A program made the translations under genes and the position numbers. Below are positions 8,777-17,624 of a DNA stretch of 64,000 bases, one piece after another. Numbering within the stretch: position 1 is the stretch's first letter; each line of letters begins with the position of its first letter. The DNA is from Kitasatospora sp. NBC_00374 (GTDB lineage Bacteria; Actinomycetota; Actinomycetes; Streptomycetales; Streptomycetaceae), in assembly GCF_041434935.1 (NCBI RefSeq), contig NZ_CP107965.1:62001-126000 (forward strand), written 5' to 3'. The notes beneath the pieces were generated by a model, which ran no database searches, was not told where the DNA came from, and worked only from the letters and a program-made list of their open reading frames with translations.

Positions 8777-8816
8777 GGAGAACTTCTCGTACGTCTAACT
8801 GTACGAGAAGTTCTCC
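8777..8816. promoter_or_regulatory. Palindromic operator/promoter of the tandem-HTH gene
   Basis: A perfect 16-bp inverted repeat (GGAGAACTTCTCGTAC at 8777-8792 against 8801-8816) has an 8-base spacer. Each arm itself contains the palindrome GAGAACTTCTC, so two equivalent sites face each other. It lies 19-58 bases upstream of the ATG at 8758, and TACAGT within the site could be a -10. Confidence 0.7.
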
Positions 8817-8843
8817 ATATTTGGAAGGGCCTCCGACGTGCAA

Positions 8844-9353
8844 CTACGTCGCCGAGCCCTCGAACTGACGGTGCGTCCACAACTCGGAGTCGCAACCGCA
8901 TCCGCACTGGCAGGGTTCCTCCGGTCCTCCTGGGTCGCTCCAGGGCAGCAGCAGGCCGTCGGCGGCGGAGCGGGGCAGCACGTGGATGTGCAGGTGGAAG
9001 ACGGTCTGGGTGGCCGGGGCTCCGGCGCTGCTGATCGCGTTGCACGGAGGGACCGCGAGTTCGGCGGCCCGCCGCATCACTGCGGCGCTGGTGGCGGGGT
9101 CCGACGTGAAGTCCGTGACGTGCTTGACGGGGATTTCCAGGAGGTGTCCCGGCGTGACCGGGCTGAGGGGGCGCAGGGCTAGGGCGTCCGGCCACCGCTG
9201 GACGACTCGGGCCGGGGCCCGGCCGGCCGCGATGAGGCAGAAGACGCACTCCTCCGGCTGGGTGCCGACCGGCTCGGCGCGGCCGCCGGCCTGCCGGCCC
9301 CTCCGGGCCCGCGCGGCCGCGGTCAGGAGCCGCCGGGCACGTCGCCGGTTCAG
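8844..9353 (-). CDS. HIT-family (histidine triad) hydrolase
   Basis: The histidine triad HLHIHVLPR is intact near two thirds of the protein, and CVFC near the N-terminus is the usual zinc pair of this family. HIT proteins hydrolyse nucleotide phosphoramidates or dinucleoside polyphosphates. The C-terminus adds CQCGCGC, a second Cys cluster not typical of the family. No ATG, GTG or TTG exists in frame before CVFC; the first plausible start is a CTG at 9353 overlapping the RapZ-C stop, so a rare start or a small frameshift is possible. Confidence 0.7.
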   Translation of the reverse strand: MNRRRARRLLTAAARARRGRQAGGRAEPVGTQPEECVFCLIAAGRAPARVVQRWPDALALRPLSPVTPGHLLEIPVKHVTDFTSDPATSAAVMRRAAELAVPPCNAISSAGAPATQTVFHLHIHVLPRSAADGLLLPWSDPGGPEEPCQCGCGCDSELWTHRQFEGSAT

Positions 9354-9865
9354 GGCTGGATGACCGGGCGCCGCACGTCCAGGTGCTCGACGTCGAGGGT
9401 GAAGCCGTGCCGGAGCCAGAGCTGGTGGGCGATCTCCTCGGCCATCGCGACCGAGCGGTGGCGGCCGCCGACGCAGCCGACCGCGACCCTGACCATCCGC
9501 ATCTTGCGGTTGGCCACGTCGTACAGCAGGTTGGCGGTGAAGGTGACTGCCGCGTCGATGCTGCCGGCGGCACCAGGGGTGTCCAGGACGTGCTGGAGCA
9601 CCTCGTCGTCCAGGCCCGTCAGCTCGCGCATCCTCGGGTCGGTGTGCGGGTTGCGGTAGTGGACGGTGGCGTCCACGCACAGGTCCGCGCGCGGGACGTG
9701 CCGGCAGACGGGCCGGGCGCACCGGTCCTCGCGGCTGCCGGCCAGCGGGCGGTGGCCGTAGCCGAACGACTGGACGACTCCGCGGATCACGTGGTCGTGC
9801 CCGTAGCGGGCCTCGGTGCCCTCGGGGTTGAGAGCGAGGCGGGCCCGGGAGTCGAGAATGCTCAT
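9350..9865 (-). CDS. Stand-alone RapZ C-terminal domain protein
   Basis: 171 residues. The stretch VGCVGGRHRSVAMAEEIA matches the conserved GCTGG-x-HRSV loop of RapZ/YvcJ, which in the RapZ C-terminal domain binds RNA or a small ligand. The N-terminal P-loop kinase domain of full RapZ (about 285 residues) is absent. The ATG at 9865 is the first good start. It sits next to a HIT hydrolase, suggesting a nucleotide- or RNA-related function. Confidence 0.75.
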   Translation of the reverse strand: MSILDSRARLALNPEGTEARYGHDHVIRGVVQSFGYGHRPLAGSREDRCARPVCRHVPRADLCVDATVHYRNPHTDPRMRELTGLDDEVLQHVLDTPGAAGSIDAAVTFTANLLYDVANRKMRMVRVAVGCVGGRHRSVAMAEEIAHQLWLRHGFTLDVEHLDVRRPVIQP

Positions 9866-10136
9866 GATCGTGTACTGCCCTTCGTGTTTTGGGGATCGCC
9901 GCGGCCGCCGGGATCCGGCGGTTCGAAGCGGGGATGACTCCATTCCACCGTGCGCCGAACGGCCGGGGAAGGGCACTTGGCGGGTTTCCCGTTTCCTCTT
10001 TGCTGGACGATCACCGTCCACTGTCGGACTGGCAGTTGTGACTCGTGCCATGCCCGCCGCCGGTTCCTGGACACCGCCTGAGCGGGCACCCGGGGCCGCA
10101 CCGCCGGCTGCGGCCGGGCCGAGCGGCGGCATGCGA

Positions 10137-10178
10137 AAGCCCACCGGCTGCGCGGCGGGGCCGGCGGCCGGTGGGCTT
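10137..10178 (-). terminator. Strong hairpin in the 470-bp gap 9866-10335
   Basis: A 12-bp perfect stem (AAGCCCACCGGC at 10137-10148 with its complement at 10167-10178) lies downstream of the minus-strand gene at 10336-10716. It is a likely terminator. The rest of the gap should hold the promoter of the RapZ-C/HIT pair; I see no clear gene in it. Confidence 0.65.
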
Positions 10179-10335
10179 GGTGATTCGACGGTCAGGTGCG
10201 GTGCGGTCGCCACAGCGCAATGTCGCGCAGGTAGACCTGCGGCAGGACGTCTTCCCAGGCGCCTTCGTGGTCTAAGGGCTGCGGGGGGGGAGGAGTTCGG
10301 CGAGGACAGGCTCTCGGGCTGGCGGACCAGCTCTT

Positions 10336-10716
10336 TCACGATCGGGTCGGGCGGGTGGGCGTCCGGGCGGCCTTGGCGGCTCGCCCTCCGGGCCGGACGG
10401 CCGACGGCGAGCTCGCCAGGGCGGTGTTGGCCGCCGCGAGCTCGGCCTCCAGCTTCCGGCACCGCGCCGCGAGCTTGGCGTAGTCGTCGCAGACCCCGAG
10501 GTACTGGCGGCTCTTCTCCCGCAGTTCGGCGTCCTGCTTCGCGATCAGCGCCAAGGCGGCGTCCTTGAAATCCACGCACGTACAAGCCGAGACGTTGTCG
10601 GGGTCGTTGGCCCGGCCGGCGCACCCGGGCACGAGGAAGGTGCCGCCGTCGGGGTCCTTGGCGTCGTGGCAGGGGGCGGGAAGCCGGCGTGGTGGGTCTT
10701 CGTGGTGCACGCACAC
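10336..10716 (-). CDS. Hypothetical Cys-containing coiled-coil protein
   Basis: 126 residues from a GTG at 10716. The N-terminal 50 residues carry Cys and His (CVHH, CHDAKD, PGCAG, CTC), a possible zinc site. Then comes a predicted coiled coil of about 55 residues and a basic, Pro-rich tail. Family not recognised. Confidence 0.55.
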   Translation of the reverse strand: MCVHHEDPPRRLPAPCHDAKDPDGGTFLVPGCAGRANDPDNVSACTCVDFKDAALALIAKQDAELREKSRQYLGVCDDYAKLAARCRKLEAELAAANTALASSPSAVRPGGRAAKAARTPTRPTRS

Positions 10717-10752
10717 TCTCCAGGCGAGACCGGGGCCGGGCGGCCCCGGCGG

Positions 10753-11412
10753 TCAGAGGGCCGCCGTGGCGCGCAGGGCGGCCAGGTCGTGGATGACGAT
10801 CGTCTTGCGTTCGGTGGCCACGGTGCCCTGGCCGCGCAGCTGCCGCAGCACCTTGACGACCGCTTCGCGGGAGGCTCCCACCCAGGCGGCGAGGTCTTGC
10901 TGCGTCACGGGCAGCCGGACGGTGCCCGTCGCCTCGTCGGGGGCGCCGAGCCGGTCGGCGAGGGCCACCAGTTGCCGGGCGGTCCGCTGCGTCACGGTGA
11001 ACGCGGCCTGGTCCCGCCGGGCCTGGTTGGACGCCGTGAGCCGGTCCGAGAGGGTGCGCGCCAGCGCCCGGGCCGCCTCCGGGTCGGCAGCTACCAGGGC
11101 CCGCAGGTCGCCGGCGGACACCGCCCGGGCGCTGACCTCGGTCAGCGCGAGCACCGAGGCGAACCGCGGGCCGCCAGCGATCGCCTCCTGCTCACCGATG
11201 ATCTCGGGAGCCTCCCGCAGGGCCAGCACGATCCCGCTGTCCCCGCTGGTGAGCACCACCTTGGCGAACCCGCTGCACACGAGCAGCACGTGGTCCGAGA
11301 GGTCGCCCTGCCGGAGGATCACCTCCCCCGGCTGGAATCGCATGTCGTGCCCCTTCTCGTCGAACAGCCGGGCGAGAGGGTCAGTCTGCGGTTCGGCGCT
11401 GGTGTCGGGCAC
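10753..11412 (-). CDS. Crp/Fnr-family transcriptional regulator
   Basis: 219 residues. An N-terminal cyclic-nucleotide-binding-like beta barrel (FQPGEVILRQGDLSDHVLLV) is followed by a dimer helix and a C-terminal winged HTH (VTQQDLAAWVGASREAVVKVL), the Crp/Fnr layout. No Fnr-type Cys cluster is visible. The GTG at 11412 is preferred because it follows AGGAGGA; an in-frame start 45 bases upstream lacks a site. It may regulate the accessory block around it. Confidence 0.85.
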   Translation of the reverse strand: MPDTSAEPQTDPLARLFDEKGHDMRFQPGEVILRQGDLSDHVLLVCSGFAKVVLTSGDSGIVLALREAPEIIGEQEAIAGGPRFASVLALTEVSARAVSAGDLRALVAADPEAARALARTLSDRLTASNQARRDQAAFTVTQRTARQLVALADRLGAPDEATGTVRLPVTQQDLAAWVGASREAVVKVLRQLRGQGTVATERKTIVIHDLAALRATAAL

Positions 11413-11501
11413 GGGTTTGTCCTCCTGGGTGTCGGGTCCTGCCACAACGTAGAGCACTCGGCGGCCGGTGGCCGGCGCCCGGCCTGGTCACCGGCGGGTG
11501 T

Positions 11502-12284
11502 TCAGCGCCCCGTCGAGGCCCACGGGTCGTCGACCGCGAGGATGTCGTCGGCTTCGGCGTAGCCGAGGCAGACGTGGTGCTGGCCGTCGTGGACGCCCTG
11601 GCCGGTCCCGGCGCAGACGCAGTCGTCCTCGTGCGCCTCGGCGGGGATGCCGCGGTCGCACTCGTCCGGCTCCTGGTGGACGATGACGCCGTCCTCCCGG
11701 AAGTACCGCATCACCGTGCCCAGGGAGCCGCAGCCGCCGGCGCAGTCCCAGGCGTGGGGGCCGTCGAGCAGCCGCTCGCGGTAGGTGGCCCGCAGCCAGG
11801 TCCGGGCGGTCTCCTGCGGGACGGCGCCGATGCCGTCCAGGCGGCGCAGCTCGTTGGCGGCCCGCGCGCACTGGGCGGCGCTGTGGATGTCGCCCTGGCT
11901 CTGCAGGGCCACGACGTCCAGCGCGACGCCGCGCAGGAGGAGATGGGTGTACTCGTGCTGGCGCAGCCGGTCCCGGTCGACGATTCCGGGGGTACGGCGG
12001 TCGGCGGCGACGGCCTGCTGCCAGAGGTGGTACTCGGTCGCCGAGTCGAGCATGAGCGTGCCGACGGCCGGGAGGTCGGGGTAGGCGTGGCGGACGGCGG
12101 CGACGGCCAGCGCCTCGGTGACCGGGTCGCTCTCCGGGTGGTAGCGGACGGCGGTGGCCTCCTGGCCGTCGCCCGGCACATCGATGACGATCGGCTTGCG
12201 GGCCTTGGCGAGTTCGCGCACCGAGTAGCTGACCTGACGGTCGTCGGTGCTGGGGAGGATCGTGCTGGTCACGAACGGGTTCAT
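11502..12284 (-). CDS. Hypothetical protein with Cys-rich C-terminus
   Basis: 260 residues. The N-terminal third is mixed alpha/beta, the middle helical (QHEYTHLLLRGVALDVVALQSQG). The C-terminal part has CAGGCG, then CDRG and DDCVCAG, possibly metal-binding. HEYTH is not a canonical HExxH. Family not recognised. It follows the kinase gene on the same strand and probably shares its transcript. Confidence 0.6.
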   Translation of the reverse strand: MNPFVTSTILPSTDDRQVSYSVRELAKARKPIVIDVPGDGQEATAVRYHPESDPVTEALAVAAVRHAYPDLPAVGTLMLDSATEYHLWQQAVAADRRTPGIVDRDRLRQHEYTHLLLRGVALDVVALQSQGDIHSAAQCARAANELRRLDGIGAVPQETARTWLRATYRERLLDGPHAWDCAGGCGSLGTVMRYFREDGVIVHQEPDECDRGIPAEAHEDDCVCAGTGQGVHDGQHHVCLGYAEADDILAVDDPWASTGR

Positions 12285-12353
12285 GGCGGTCCTGTCAGGG
12301 GTTGTGGGTAGGGCGCTGAGCGGTGCGGCCCGGGGCGGGCCGCACCGGGCAGG

Positions 12354-13205
12354 TCAGTCGCAGTTCGCGCAGACGGCGTCCGCCGCGCTGTTGCCGGTGA
12401 TCGCGCCGAAGAGGTCCGTGGCGCTGCGCACGGGCAGCCAGGTCGGGCCATCGCAGTAGCGGCAGGGCTGCGCCGACGGGGTCTGGAAGGAGCAGTCGTA
12501 CGGGTCGCCGTCGTCCATCCACCGCAGGAGCAGCTCCTGCCCGGCGACGGCGAAGGAGCCGGTGGCGAAGCCCTCCTCGTCCTTCTCGTCGTGCCAGGTG
12601 AACAGGCGGGCGAGGTCACGGCCGAAGACCCGCTCGACGTGCAGGACGGGGTGCTGCTTCTCCCGGCGGGCGGCGGCGCCGACGAGCGCCAACATCATGG
12701 GGAGGTCGCGGGCGTGGTGGACGGCGGCGAAGCCCTCCTCCAGCAGACCGGGGAGCGCCTGGGTGAGCTCGGCGTGCTGCGTGCGGACGACCTGGTCCGG
12801 CACACGGCTGCTGGGCGGGCGCGCGGCGTTTCGGATCAGCGCGGTCGGCAGCTCGGTGTCCACGACCAGGGCGATGGCCGGGACGCCGCGGTGTCGGGCG
12901 AGGGAGATGCTGCTGAGCCGCACCCACTGCTCGCTGTTGACGGCGTCGATGATCGTCGGCACGTGGTGGCGCAGGCGACTGTCGAGCTGGGCGTTGAGCT
13001 GCGCCCACGCCGTGCGGGAGACGGTCTGGTTGCCCGGGTCTCCGGTCAGGATCTCGCGGAGCTTGTCCGCGCTGAGCACGGAGGCGGGCGGGAACAGCGT
13101 GGCCAGGGTGGTCTTGCCACTGCCGCTGATGCCGAGCAGGACCAGGAGGCAGTTCTCGGGCAGGCCGAGAGCGGCCAGGACGCGGCGGGTCTCGTCGGTG
13201 CTCAC
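12354..13205 (-). CDS. P-loop kinase, polynucleotide-kinase-like
   Basis: 283 residues. Walker A GISGSGKTT lies at about residues 25-33, followed by a D-K pattern (SADKLRE) and a lid-like arginine region, the layout of the T4 Pnk kinase domain and its relatives. The C-terminal 60 residues have CRYC and CANC, a probable zinc site. The GTG start at 13205 overlaps the stop of the upstream DUF6919 gene (GTGA). The substrate could be an RNA or DNA 5' end or a small nucleotide. Confidence 0.75.
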   Translation of the reverse strand: MSTDETRRVLAALGLPENCLLVLLGISGSGKTTLATLFPPASVLSADKLREILTGDPGNQTVSRTAWAQLNAQLDSRLRHHVPTIIDAVNSEQWVRLSSISLARHRGVPAIALVVDTELPTALIRNAARPPSSRVPDQVVRTQHAELTQALPGLLEEGFAAVHHARDLPMMLALVGAAARREKQHPVLHVERVFGRDLARLFTWHDEKDEEGFATGSFAVAGQELLLRWMDDGDPYDCSFQTPSAQPCRYCDGPTWLPVRSATDLFGAITGNSAADAVCANCD

Positions 13206-14278
13206 CGGAGGCTGTCCGATGCCCGCGGGAACATGGTGCCCTCAAGCGGGACGGCGGCGGCCGCGACGGCGACGGCGCGGCGGACGAGCTCGGGGCCGGC
13301 GCCCCGCTGGACGCCGTGGACCAGGCTGGTGTGGAAGTCGTCCAGGGCGTCGGTGAGGCGCAGCGCGAGGTCGGAGACGTGGGTGTAGGCGGCCAGGAGA
13401 TCGGCCGGCGGCTCGGGCTGCTCGTCGGCCGGGACGTCCTGCGGGTGGTGCCGCATGGCCTGCAGGACGTGCAGGACCTGCTCGCGGTCCAGGGTGCCGC
13501 TGGTGGTGGGCAGTTGGCGCAGGACCTGCTCGACGATGTTGAGCTGGGCGTCCTCGGTCCGGGCGGTGAGTTCCTCCAGGACGTCGGTGTCCAGGTGGGC
13601 GCTCTCGCCGTAGCCGATCAGCTGATCGCGGGGTTCCACGGGCTCGGTCCTCTCGGTGGCGGCCGGGGCGGCGAACCGCTGCAGCAGCGGCCACAGCCGG
13701 TCGTTGCGGCCCCAGTCGGGGTCGGCGACGGTGATCTGCCGGGCGGAGGCGGCCTCGCGCAGGACGGCGGGGCCGACGCCGGGCAGGAGCCGGCGCAGTT
13801 CGTCCCGGTCGCGGCGGGCGCCGAAGCTCGCGTCGGGCTCGCTGTCGAGCAGCGAGACCGTCAGGCCTCCCAGCCCGGTCAGCTGGGTGAAGCGCGGGAA
13901 ACGGTGGGTGGTGACGATCAGTCCGGCGGCTCGGGCTTGGGTACGCAGGCGGCGGCGCAGCTGGCGGCCGGGCACCAGGAGGTCGACGGCGGCGCGGCGC
14001 GTGGACCTGCTGCCGTCGCCGTGGAACTTGGTGTCCTGGCCGTACTGGGAGGCCAGGGTGAGCAGGCCGGCCCGGTTGAGGTCGGCCAGCAGGGCGGTCG
14101 GGCCGCTCTCCGCGCCGGTGGGGACGTGGTAGGACACGCAGCTCAGCAGGCGGGTGCGGCCGTCCATCCAGTTGGCCACGACGCCGGCGACCTCGGCGAG
14201 GGAGCGGGGGGTAGCTGCGCTCGGCCCGTCGGGAGCCGTCGGAGCCGGGCTGGGCGGGGTGGAAGCGGTGGTGGGCAT
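13202..14278 (-). CDS. DUF6919-like hypothetical protein
   Basis: 358 residues from the ATG at 14278. The N-terminal domain (SLAEVAGVVANWMDGRT, then LLADLNRAGLLTLASQYGQD) has the layout of Streptomyces DUF6919 proteins and is echoed by the gene at 22738-23547. The C-terminal half is helical with several acidic stretches. Function unknown. Translationally coupled to the kinase downstream. Confidence 0.65.
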   Translation of the reverse strand: MPTTASTPPSPAPTAPDGPSAATPRSLAEVAGVVANWMDGRTRLLSCVSYHVPTGAESGPTALLADLNRAGLLTLASQYGQDTKFHGDGSRSTRRAAVDLLVPGRQLRRRLRTQARAAGLIVTTHRFPRFTQLTGLGGLTVSLLDSEPDASFGARRDRDELRRLLPGVGPAVLREAASARQITVADPDWGRNDRLWPLLQRFAAPAATERTEPVEPRDQLIGYGESAHLDTDVLEELTARTEDAQLNIVEQVLRQLPTTSGTLDREQVLHVLQAMRHHPQDVPADEQPEPPADLLAAYTHVSDLALRLTDALDDFHTSLVHGVQRGAGPELVRRAVAVAAAAVPLEGTMFPRASDSLR

Positions 14279-14360
14279 CGTTCGGATTGTCCTCTCGGAG
14301 GGGGTTGGGCGGGCCCAGGGCGGCAGCGCCCCGGGCCCGGGTGCGGTGGCTGGACGGGCG

Positions 14361-15344
14361 TCAGGACCGCTGGAGCCAGGCGTCCTTGGCGTCCTGGTAC
14401 TTCCCGCGCCACGTGCTGGGGTCGAGACCGGACTCGACGGCGGTCGCGAAGGCGGCGTCGGTGAACTCGCCCAGGTCGAGCTCCTCATGGACCTGCGCCG
14501 CGATGAGGTAGGCCTGGCGGGGGTCGATCCGCTCCAGCTCGGCGAGGAGCCGGCTGGCCAGCCATGCGGAACCGGCGGAGCGGATGTGTGCGGTCGCTGC
14601 CCACCCGTCCTGCGCCTGATGGGCGTCGGTCACGGCTTCCTCCGCCGTCACCACGCGCTTCAGCATCTCCGCGCGCAGTACCGCGAAGTCGTCGTTCTTG
14701 TCCCGCAGGGGCAGGGTCGGCGCGGTGTCGGCCGTGCCCGTGGGGTCGGTGCCCGGCACCCGGATGCCGGGGGCGGTCCGCTTCATCGGCATCTGCACGC
14801 CGACAAAGCGCTCGCCCCGGACGACCACCGGCCTGGTGGGCTCGGTGAAGTCCATCCACAGGGCATCGCCGGAGGTGCTCCAGCGACGCAGGGCGTCGGT
14901 GTCCAAAGCGGTCGGCTGCCCCGTAGCGGCGGACAGGTAGGGGGTGAGGAACTCTCGCCAGTAGAGCAGGGGGTAGTCGGGGCGGGCCGGGAGGTGCAGG
15001 CCACTGGTAGCGGTGTAGGCGTCCAGGCGCTGCCCGTCGGTGGCCAGATGGACGTCTTCGTCGTAGCCGCGCGATGCGGCCCACCGTTGCAGAGTGTCGG
15101 CGTCGGCGTCGAGGAGGGCCACACGCCACGAGCCGGAGGTGTGGTGGAGGTCGGCGGTGCCGACGGCGACGGCCGTCCTGTCGGTGGTCACCGCGTGGAG
15201 CCGCTGCTCCACGATGTCGAGCAGCGTGGCGGCGCCTTCCTTCCACACCGTGCCGTCGGAGCGGTGGGGGGCGGTCTGCGCGAGGATCCTGGCCAGTTCG
15301 GTGGCCGAGAGGGTGGTGTCGGGCGTGGGCAGGGGCTGGGTCAT
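14361..15344 (-). CDS. Hypothetical protein
   Basis: 327 residues from the ATG at 15344, preceded by GGAG. Mixed alpha/beta with no membrane segment. A tryptophan-rich region (YWREFLTPYL, RRWSTSGDALWMDF) lies in the middle, and the C-terminus is helical. No motif recognised. It lies in the same-direction run with the genes on either side. Confidence 0.6.
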   Translation of the reverse strand: MTQPLPTPDTTLSATELARILAQTAPHRSDGTVWKEGAATLLDIVEQRLHAVTTDRTAVAVGTADLHHTSGSWRVALLDADADTLQRWAASRGYDEDVHLATDGQRLDAYTATSGLHLPARPDYPLLYWREFLTPYLSAATGQPTALDTDALRRWSTSGDALWMDFTEPTRPVVVRGERFVGVQMPMKRTAPGIRVPGTDPTGTADTAPTLPLRDKNDDFAVLRAEMLKRVVTAEEAVTDAHQAQDGWAATAHIRSAGSAWLASRLLAELERIDPRQAYLIAAQVHEELDLGEFTDAAFATAVESGLDPSTWRGKYQDAKDAWLQRS

Positions 15345-15494
15345 GGTGGTCTCCGTAAGGCGGGTGGGGTGGGCTGCGGGCAGCCCGAAGAGAGGGCGGG
15401 TGCGAGGCCTGGCGCGCTGCCCCGGGGATGGCACGGGGTGCGGTGTGGCGGTGGTACCTGCGCGTCGTGGCAGGCACTCCCGTCGGAGGGGGGT

Positions 15495-15908
15495 TCAGCC
15501 GAACAGGGTGAGCTGGTCGGCCGGCGGCTGGGGCTGGATGGCGGGTTCTGGAGCCGGGGCGGCGCCGGCCGGGCTGTCGGGCTGCTCGGGTGCGGCGGGC
15601 GGTCGCAAGGTCCGCTCGTGGGCCAGGCGGGTGCGGCCCGCGTCGGTGAGTTCCGGTCCGTCGGGGCCGTCGGTGAGCAGGCCGCCCCAGATCAGGTAGA
15701 CCACGTTGTTGGGGACGGCGTGGATCGGGTACCGGTCCCGGTCGTAGCGCAGGGTGCCGGACTCGGCCGCCTCCAGCCAGGCGGTGTTCACCGGCTTGTC
15801 GGCGGGCCAGTCCTGGAAGATGTCGATCATCGTGTGCCTGTGGCCGGGGCCGGTTGGGCGGGGGCCTTCGGCGGGCAGCGGGTCCTGCCCCGCGACGATG
15901 GTGGTCAT
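15495..15908 (-). CDS. Hypothetical protein with winged-helix-like core
   Basis: 137 residues, start supported by GGAGAGG. Residues about 45-100 (WLEAAESGTLRY to LTDAGRTRLAHE) look like a small winged helix ending in the common LTDAGR turn. The C-terminus is Pro/Ala-rich. Possibly DNA-binding; not recognised. Confidence 0.55.
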   Translation of the reverse strand: MTTIVAGQDPLPAEGPRPTGPGHRHTMIDIFQDWPADKPVNTAWLEAAESGTLRYDRDRYPIHAVPNNVVYLIWGGLLTDGPDGPELTDAGRTRLAHERTLRPPAAPEQPDSPAGAAPAPEPAIQPQPPADQLTLFG

Positions 15909-16011
15909 CAGCCTCTCCGGAAAGGTGTCGGTGGGCGCGGGGCCACCGCGGGTGGAGGTGCGCCGGTGGTGGGGCCCGGGTTGGCGGGCCCCACCACCGG
16001 CGGCTGCTCGG

Positions 16012-16272
16012 TCAGCAGTCGCCGCTGCTCTGCGCTGGGTCGTCGGAGACCCATCGCTTCAACTGCTTGCGGACGGTCTCGCGGGTGTAGCCGAGGGCGT
16101 TGGCTGCGGCCACTTGGGGCACACCGCCCTTGATCACGCCGTCAACGGTGGTCCAGAACTTGCGGTCCGCAGCGGCGTACTCCTGGGCCCTCAGTTCGAG
16201 GGCGGCGGTCAGGATGTCCTTCGGGTCGTCGTTCGTGCCGCCTTGGGCGGCGGTGTTGTCGGGGGTGGTCAT
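16012..16272 (-). CDS. Small HTH protein
   Basis: 86 residues, with GGAGA before the ATG. The C-terminal half contains an HTH (VPQVAAANALGYTRETVRKQL) preceded by a short acidic helix. Probably a small DNA-binding regulator. Confidence 0.65.
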   Translation of the reverse strand: MTTPDNTAAQGGTNDDPKDILTAALELRAQEYAAADRKFWTTVDGVIKGGVPQVAAANALGYTRETVRKQLKRWVSDDPAQSSGDC

Positions 16273-16386
16273 CGGTTCTCCAGATCGGTTGAGGGACCAT
16301 GATCGTGGGTCCCGTCCGTCCGGATCGGGTCCGGTGCCTCGGGGCGGCCGCCAGGCCGGCCAGCTCAGTGGGTCGCCCCGGGGCTG

Positions 16387-17283
16387 CTACCGGTGGTTGA
16401 TGTCGCCGTGGACGGTACCCACGGACAGGCGCAGGTACGGGTTGCCCCGGACGCGCTTGGTGGTGATGTCCCCGTTGACGGTCTTCAGGGTGACGTCCCC
16501 CGGCGTGGTCCGGTCCGCAGCCGTGACCTTGATGTCGCCGTTGACGGTGGAGATGGTGAGCGTGGCGCCCGCGTACTCGCGGATCTTGAGGTCGCCGTTG
16601 ACGGACTTCAGCAGACCGCCCTGGCGCAGGCGGTCGAGGGTGACGTCGCCGGAGGTGGTGCGGATGGTCGCCGTGCCGATGTCCGAGTCGCGGCCTTCCA
16701 CGTCTCCGTTCACCGTGGTGGCCTCGACCCGGCGGTAGTTGCCGTCGAGTTCGAGGTGGGCGCCGCCGTCGCTGGTGAAGGCGATCTCGCTGCCGGGCGG
16801 CAGCTGGACATCGACCTGGATGTGGCCGCTGCGCCCGCCGGACGGGCCGTGCCCGACGAGGACCTGGCCGTCGGCCACGATGGTGCGTTTTCCGGTGCGT
16901 GAGCGGCCGATGTGCATGTCCCTGACGGAGCCTGCGATGTGCACGTTGCCGGAGTCGCGCTGGACGAAGGTGGCGCCGTTGACGGTGTCCACCGTGCCGT
17001 GGATGACGGAGTTGACGACCGTGTTGCCGCCGCCGAAGTAGACGGCGGACGTCGTGGCGTTCTCCGTGGCCGGGACCGTCACCTGCAGGGTGCGGTTGGC
17101 CTGGATGGCGCTGGCGGCGGTCACGGCCTCGGCGGCCTCTCCGTTGTTGTCCTCGGTGCGCACGCTCACCGTGGCCCGGGTGACGGCGGAGTTGCTGGTG
17201 ACCTTGACCGTGCCGTGCGTGATGCCGATCTGGAAGCGGATCGGGCCGTCGGTCTCAGCGGTGAACGAGTTCGTGGTGGGCAT
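16387..17283 (-). CDS. DUF4097-like beta-solenoid protein without signal peptide
   Basis: 298 residues from the ATG at 17283, with GAGGGAAG upstream. The C-terminal half repeats a strand unit with a VNGD or TSGD turn about every 20-25 residues (TTVNGDVEGRD, TTSGDVTLD, KSVNGDLKI, STVNGDIKV, KTVNGDIT, GTVHGDINH). This is the pattern of DUF4097-type adhesin-like repeats. Family members are usually exported, but no signal or membrane segment is seen here. The N-terminal half is also beta-rich. Role unknown. Confidence 0.75.
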   Translation of the reverse strand: MPTTNSFTAETDGPIRFQIGITHGTVKVTSNSAVTRATVSVRTEDNNGEAAEAVTAASAIQANRTLQVTVPATENATTSAVYFGGGNTVVNSVIHGTVDTVNGATFVQRDSGNVHIAGSVRDMHIGRSRTGKRTIVADGQVLVGHGPSGGRSGHIQVDVQLPPGSEIAFTSDGGAHLELDGNYRRVEATTVNGDVEGRDSDIGTATIRTTSGDVTLDRLRQGGLLKSVNGDLKIREYAGATLTISTVNGDIKVTAADRTTPGDVTLKTVNGDITTKRVRGNPYLRLSVGTVHGDINHR

Positions 17284-17574
17284 GCGTGCTTCCCTCGGGT
17301 TGCGCCCCGGCTGAGCCGGGGTGGGGGTTCCTGCGGGCGGGGGTCGCCGAGGCCCCTCGGCGGAACGGACGGCCAGGTAGTCGGCGCCGTGGTCAGGGAG
17401 TCGGGTAGCCGATCTCGGCCGGGTGGACGCCGTCCCGCACCGCGGGGGCGTCGGCGCGCATGAAGCCGGACAGGTGGCACGCCGGTTTCGGTTCACGGAC
17501 GGGATGCCGCTGCGGAGCGGAGGCGGTCAGCGGCGGCGCGGTTCGCGTCGGCCGCCGCCTGGTGGTCGGCTGGG

Positions 17575-17598
17575 GGGCGGGCCCGGCCGGGCCCGCCC
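17575..17598 (-). terminator. Perfect GC hairpin in the gap 17284-17624
   Basis: GGGCGGGCCCGG is followed at once by its complement, a 12-bp stem with almost no loop. It lies just after the stop of the zinc-protein gene at 17625 and is a likely terminator. The remaining 300 bases of this gap show no convincing gene. Confidence 0.6.
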
Positions 17599-17624
17599 GG
17601 TCTGACGGTCTCCGTGGTGCCCGA

